Shown here one piece after another: positions 62,295-64,000 of a stretch of DNA of 64,000 nt. Below the pieces are notes generated by a model that did not search any database, was not told the DNA's origin, and was given only the letters and a program-made list of their open reading frames with translations. Every line of letters begins with the position of its first letter. Position 1 is the stretch's first letter. Location of the stretch: the NCBI RefSeq assembly GCF_002283555.1, contig NZ_MVOI01000004.1:62001-126000 (forward strand), given 5' to 3'. Position numbers and translations under genes: made by a program. Source of the DNA: Rubrivirga sp. SAORIC476 (GTDB lineage: Bacteria; Bacteroidota; Rhodothermia; Rhodothermales; Rubricoccaceae).

Positions 62295-63122
62295 ATGCGC
62301 GTGCTCGCGCTCCTGTCCCTGATCGCGCTGGCCTCCATCGGGTGCCGCGCCCAGACGCCTGCGTCCGCCCCCGTCCCGTCGCGCGAGGCCGACACGGTGG
62401 GCCAGTCGCTCGCACCCGCACCTCGTGATGCGACCCAGGGGATGGGGTTCAGCAGCCGGGGGATGGCCCCCCAGGCCACGGTGGTGTACGAGGAGGGGCC
62501 GGCGTCGGCGGACGGCACCGGGCGCTACTTCATGGGCCGCGAGATCGCCCGCGTGATGAGCCACCGCGGCGCGGCCTGGCTTGAGCGGGCCGACCGCGAG
62601 CGTGAGGAGCAGCCCGACGTCCTGATCGAGGCGCTCGGCCTGGACCGCGACGACGTGGTCGCCGACCTCGGCGCGGGCACGGGCTACTTCACCTTCCGGA
62701 TCGCGCCGCTCGTGCCCGACGGCCGCGTCTACGCGGTCGACATCCAGCCTGAGATGCTGCGGATCATCGAGGACCGTGCCCTGGAAGAAGGGTTTGGGAA
62801 CGTCGCCCCGGTGCTCGGCTTCGAGACGTCCACGGGCCTGCGGCCGCGGTCCACCGACCTGACACTGCTCGTCGACGCCTACCACGAGTTCTCGCACCCG
62901 CGCGAGATGCTGGCCTCCATCTTCGAGGCGACCCGACGCGGGGGGCGCCTGGTGCTGGTCGAGTACCGTGCCGAGGACCCCGACGTGCCGATCCGGCGCC
63001 TCCACAAGATGACCGAAGCGCAGGCTCGGCGCGAAGTGGAAGCGGCGGGCTTCCGGTTCGTCGAGAACCTGAACCTGCTCCCCCAGCAGCATCTCCTCGT
63101 GTTCGAGCGGTCAGCGGAGTAG
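62295..63122 (+). CDS. lipoprotein with a class I SAM-dependent methyltransferase fold
   Basis: About 275 residues starting at 62295 (MRVLALLSLIALASIGC, a lipobox); an in-frame ATG at 62271 and TTG at 62268 extend it. Behind a ~70-residue Ala/Pro-rich linker is a methyltransferase-like domain with VVADLGAGTGYFTFRIAPL (motif I) and GRVYAVDIQPEMLRII (motif II), and a LVLVEYRAEDP strand. The SAM site looks intact, yet the protein appears exported. Either the signal is real and the domain does not use SAM as normally supplied, or the true start is internal. Confidence 0.75.
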   Translation: MRVLALLSLIALASIGCRAQTPASAPVPSREADTVGQSLAPAPRDATQGMGFSSRGMAPQATVVYEEGPASADGTGRYFMGREIARVMSHRGAAWLERADREREEQPDVLIEALGLDRDDVVADLGAGTGYFTFRIAPLVPDGRVYAVDIQPEMLRIIEDRALEEGFGNVAPVLGFETSTGLRPRSTDLTLLVDAYHEFSHPREMLASIFEATRRGGRLVLVEYRAEDPDVPIRRLHKMTEAQARREVEAAGFRFVENLNLLPQQHLLVFERSAE

Positions 63123-63272
63123 GCGGGCAGGAGGACCCAACGCGTGGGCCGACTTTCCCGGCCCGGTCAGCCGGCAGACCCCGAACTGTGGACGGTGACG
63201 GTGGGAGGCACAGCGTGACCGAAGGCGGCTCGGGGGCGTCCGGCCAGACGCCTCCGTAGCGAAGCCGACGCG

Positions 63273-63962
63273 CTACCGGTCCGACAGCGCCAGTCGGAGC
63301 GTCACGCCGACGTTGCTCGCGTCGAACTCGGTTCCGTCCTCTGACGTGTAGCGGATAGCGGTGTAAGACGCCCCGATCCATCGCCAGCCTGCCGCGAGGG
63401 TCGCGCCGTCGGCAGCGTCGAAGTCGACGTCCGAGAAGAAGTCGTCACCGTAGAGGGTGATGCCGGCGTGCCGCGTGTAGGCAGCCTCGGCCCACACGGC
63501 ATCCGTGACATCGGCTCGGAGTCCAAACTCGATGGGGATGCGGGTCAGCCGGATGTCGGCGTTGTCGGAGGCGTTGAGCACGAACTTGTAGCCGATCGAC
63601 CCGAACAGCGACAGCGGAAGCGTCGCGACGGGGCGCGCCCGGAGGCCTGCCGCGAAGGTGCCGCCCTGGCCCGCGCTCAGCGTCTGGCTGCCCCCGTCGG
63701 TGAGGAGCAACTCGATCACGTCGTCTCCGCCGACCTCGACGGCGAACTCCCCGTACACATCGAACACGGGAGCCGCTGTCTCCGGCTTCGCCGCGGGGGC
63801 TCGCGCTGTCGCCGAGGTGGGCCGTGCCGGCGGTGTGCCGGACCGGGGCTCGGGACTCGATTCAAGCCACGGGGCAGGCAGAACCGCAGCGACGGAGTCG
63901 GGGGCCGTCTGTGCGAGAACAGGAGCGGCGAGGACCGCGAGGAGCGGGAGAAGCGTGCGCAT
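63273..63962 (-). CDS. exported beta-barrel-type protein of unknown function
   Basis: 229 residues with a signal peptide (LLPLLAVLAAPVLAQ). A Pro/Ala-rich linker is followed by alternating strands: YGEFAVEVGGDDVIELLL, SLFGSIGYKFVLNASD, and a C-terminal strand VGVTLRLAL. The pattern suggests a small outer-membrane barrel. No family was recognised. Only 38 bp of its upstream region is in the window. Confidence 0.62.
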   Translation of the reverse strand: MRTLLPLLAVLAAPVLAQTAPDSVAAVLPAPWLESSPEPRSGTPPARPTSATARAPAAKPETAAPVFDVYGEFAVEVGGDDVIELLLTDGGSQTLSAGQGGTFAAGLRARPVATLPLSLFGSIGYKFVLNASDNADIRLTRIPIEFGLRADVTDAVWAEAAYTRHAGITLYGDDFFSDVDFDAADGATLAAGWRWIGASYTAIRYTSEDGTEFDASNVGVTLRLALSDR

Positions 63963-64000
63963 CGGGGAGACGGGCGGGAACGGGCGACGAAGATCGCCCC

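Noticed and set aside
1-64000. CRISPR array, insertion sequence or rRNA operon
   Set aside because: No regularly spaced direct repeats, transposase motifs or rRNA signatures were seen on either strand.

Overview
The window is a contiguous piece of a high-GC bacterial chromosome. The Bacteroidota/Rhodothermota lineage is the best fit, probably a marine Rubricoccaceae/Rhodothermia-like organism; this is inferred from family content, since no rRNA gene is present. Supporting signs are a type IX secretion-like C-terminal sorting domain on a giant repeat protein, DUF2851 and DUF5916-type proteins, TraB/GumN, many starts without a Shine-Dalgarno sequence, and GTGA/ATGA/TGATG gene overlaps. I see no prophage, insertion sequence, CRISPR array or rRNA operon. 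About 60 protein genes (one cut by the left edge), one pseudogene and two tRNAs are supported.

Layout. 1-2.2 kb: a SEC59/DGK1-like lipid kinase (cut by the edge), an exported dienelactone hydrolase and thiE. 2.3-8.5 kb: a two-component module, with a CheY-like receiver, a ~1650-residue CheB-CheR-PAS/GAF histidine kinase and a NarL-type regulator. 8.5-10.7 kb: L,D-transpeptidase, tRNA-Phe, tRNA-Asp, nadK. 10.7-13.4 kb: an FAD reductase joined to a NosR/NapH/CcoG-like membrane polyferredoxin. 13.6-16 kb: a curlin-repeat amyloid-like protein, a diheme cytochrome c and a small membrane protein. 16-24 kb: comM, the giant 1830-residue repeat adhesin-like protein and, just downstream, the frameshifted remains of a paralogue. 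24-29.5 kb (minus strand): MBL hydrolase, polyprenyl synthase, DUF2851, pgl and zwf. 29.5-34.8 kb (minus): three tandem exported tail-collar proteins, a GMC oxidoreductase and an SDR dehydrogenase. 34.9-45 kb: DUF481 protein, MscS channel and folD, asd and GNAT, holB, TraB, a class V aminotransferase with an M28 peptidase, and a lipoprotein.

45.0-46.1 kb is the only long stretch without a gene. It holds a well-spaced sigma70-like promoter followed by a series of stable hairpins, several with UUCG tetraloops, and a terminal 11-bp stem: a candidate large structured RNA that I cannot match to a known class. 46.1-54.3 kb: pssA, purS, clpS, a DUF5916 outer-membrane protein, an IMPACT protein, a complete TRAP transporter and rnhA. 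54.4-64 kb: obg, a PNPOx-like protein, a lipoprotein, lpdA, a solitary EutN/CcmL-type vertex protein, a solitary Phd/YefM-like antitoxin, a Ycf46-like AAA ATPase, TerC, an exported methyltransferase-like lipoprotein and a beta-barrel-like protein.

The genes are mostly housekeeping and envelope functions. The points that most deserve follow-up are the structured-RNA candidate at 45.2-45.85 kb, the lone EutN protein, the curlin-like amyloid gene, the giant repeat gene with its decayed copy, and the three exported tail-collar paralogues.
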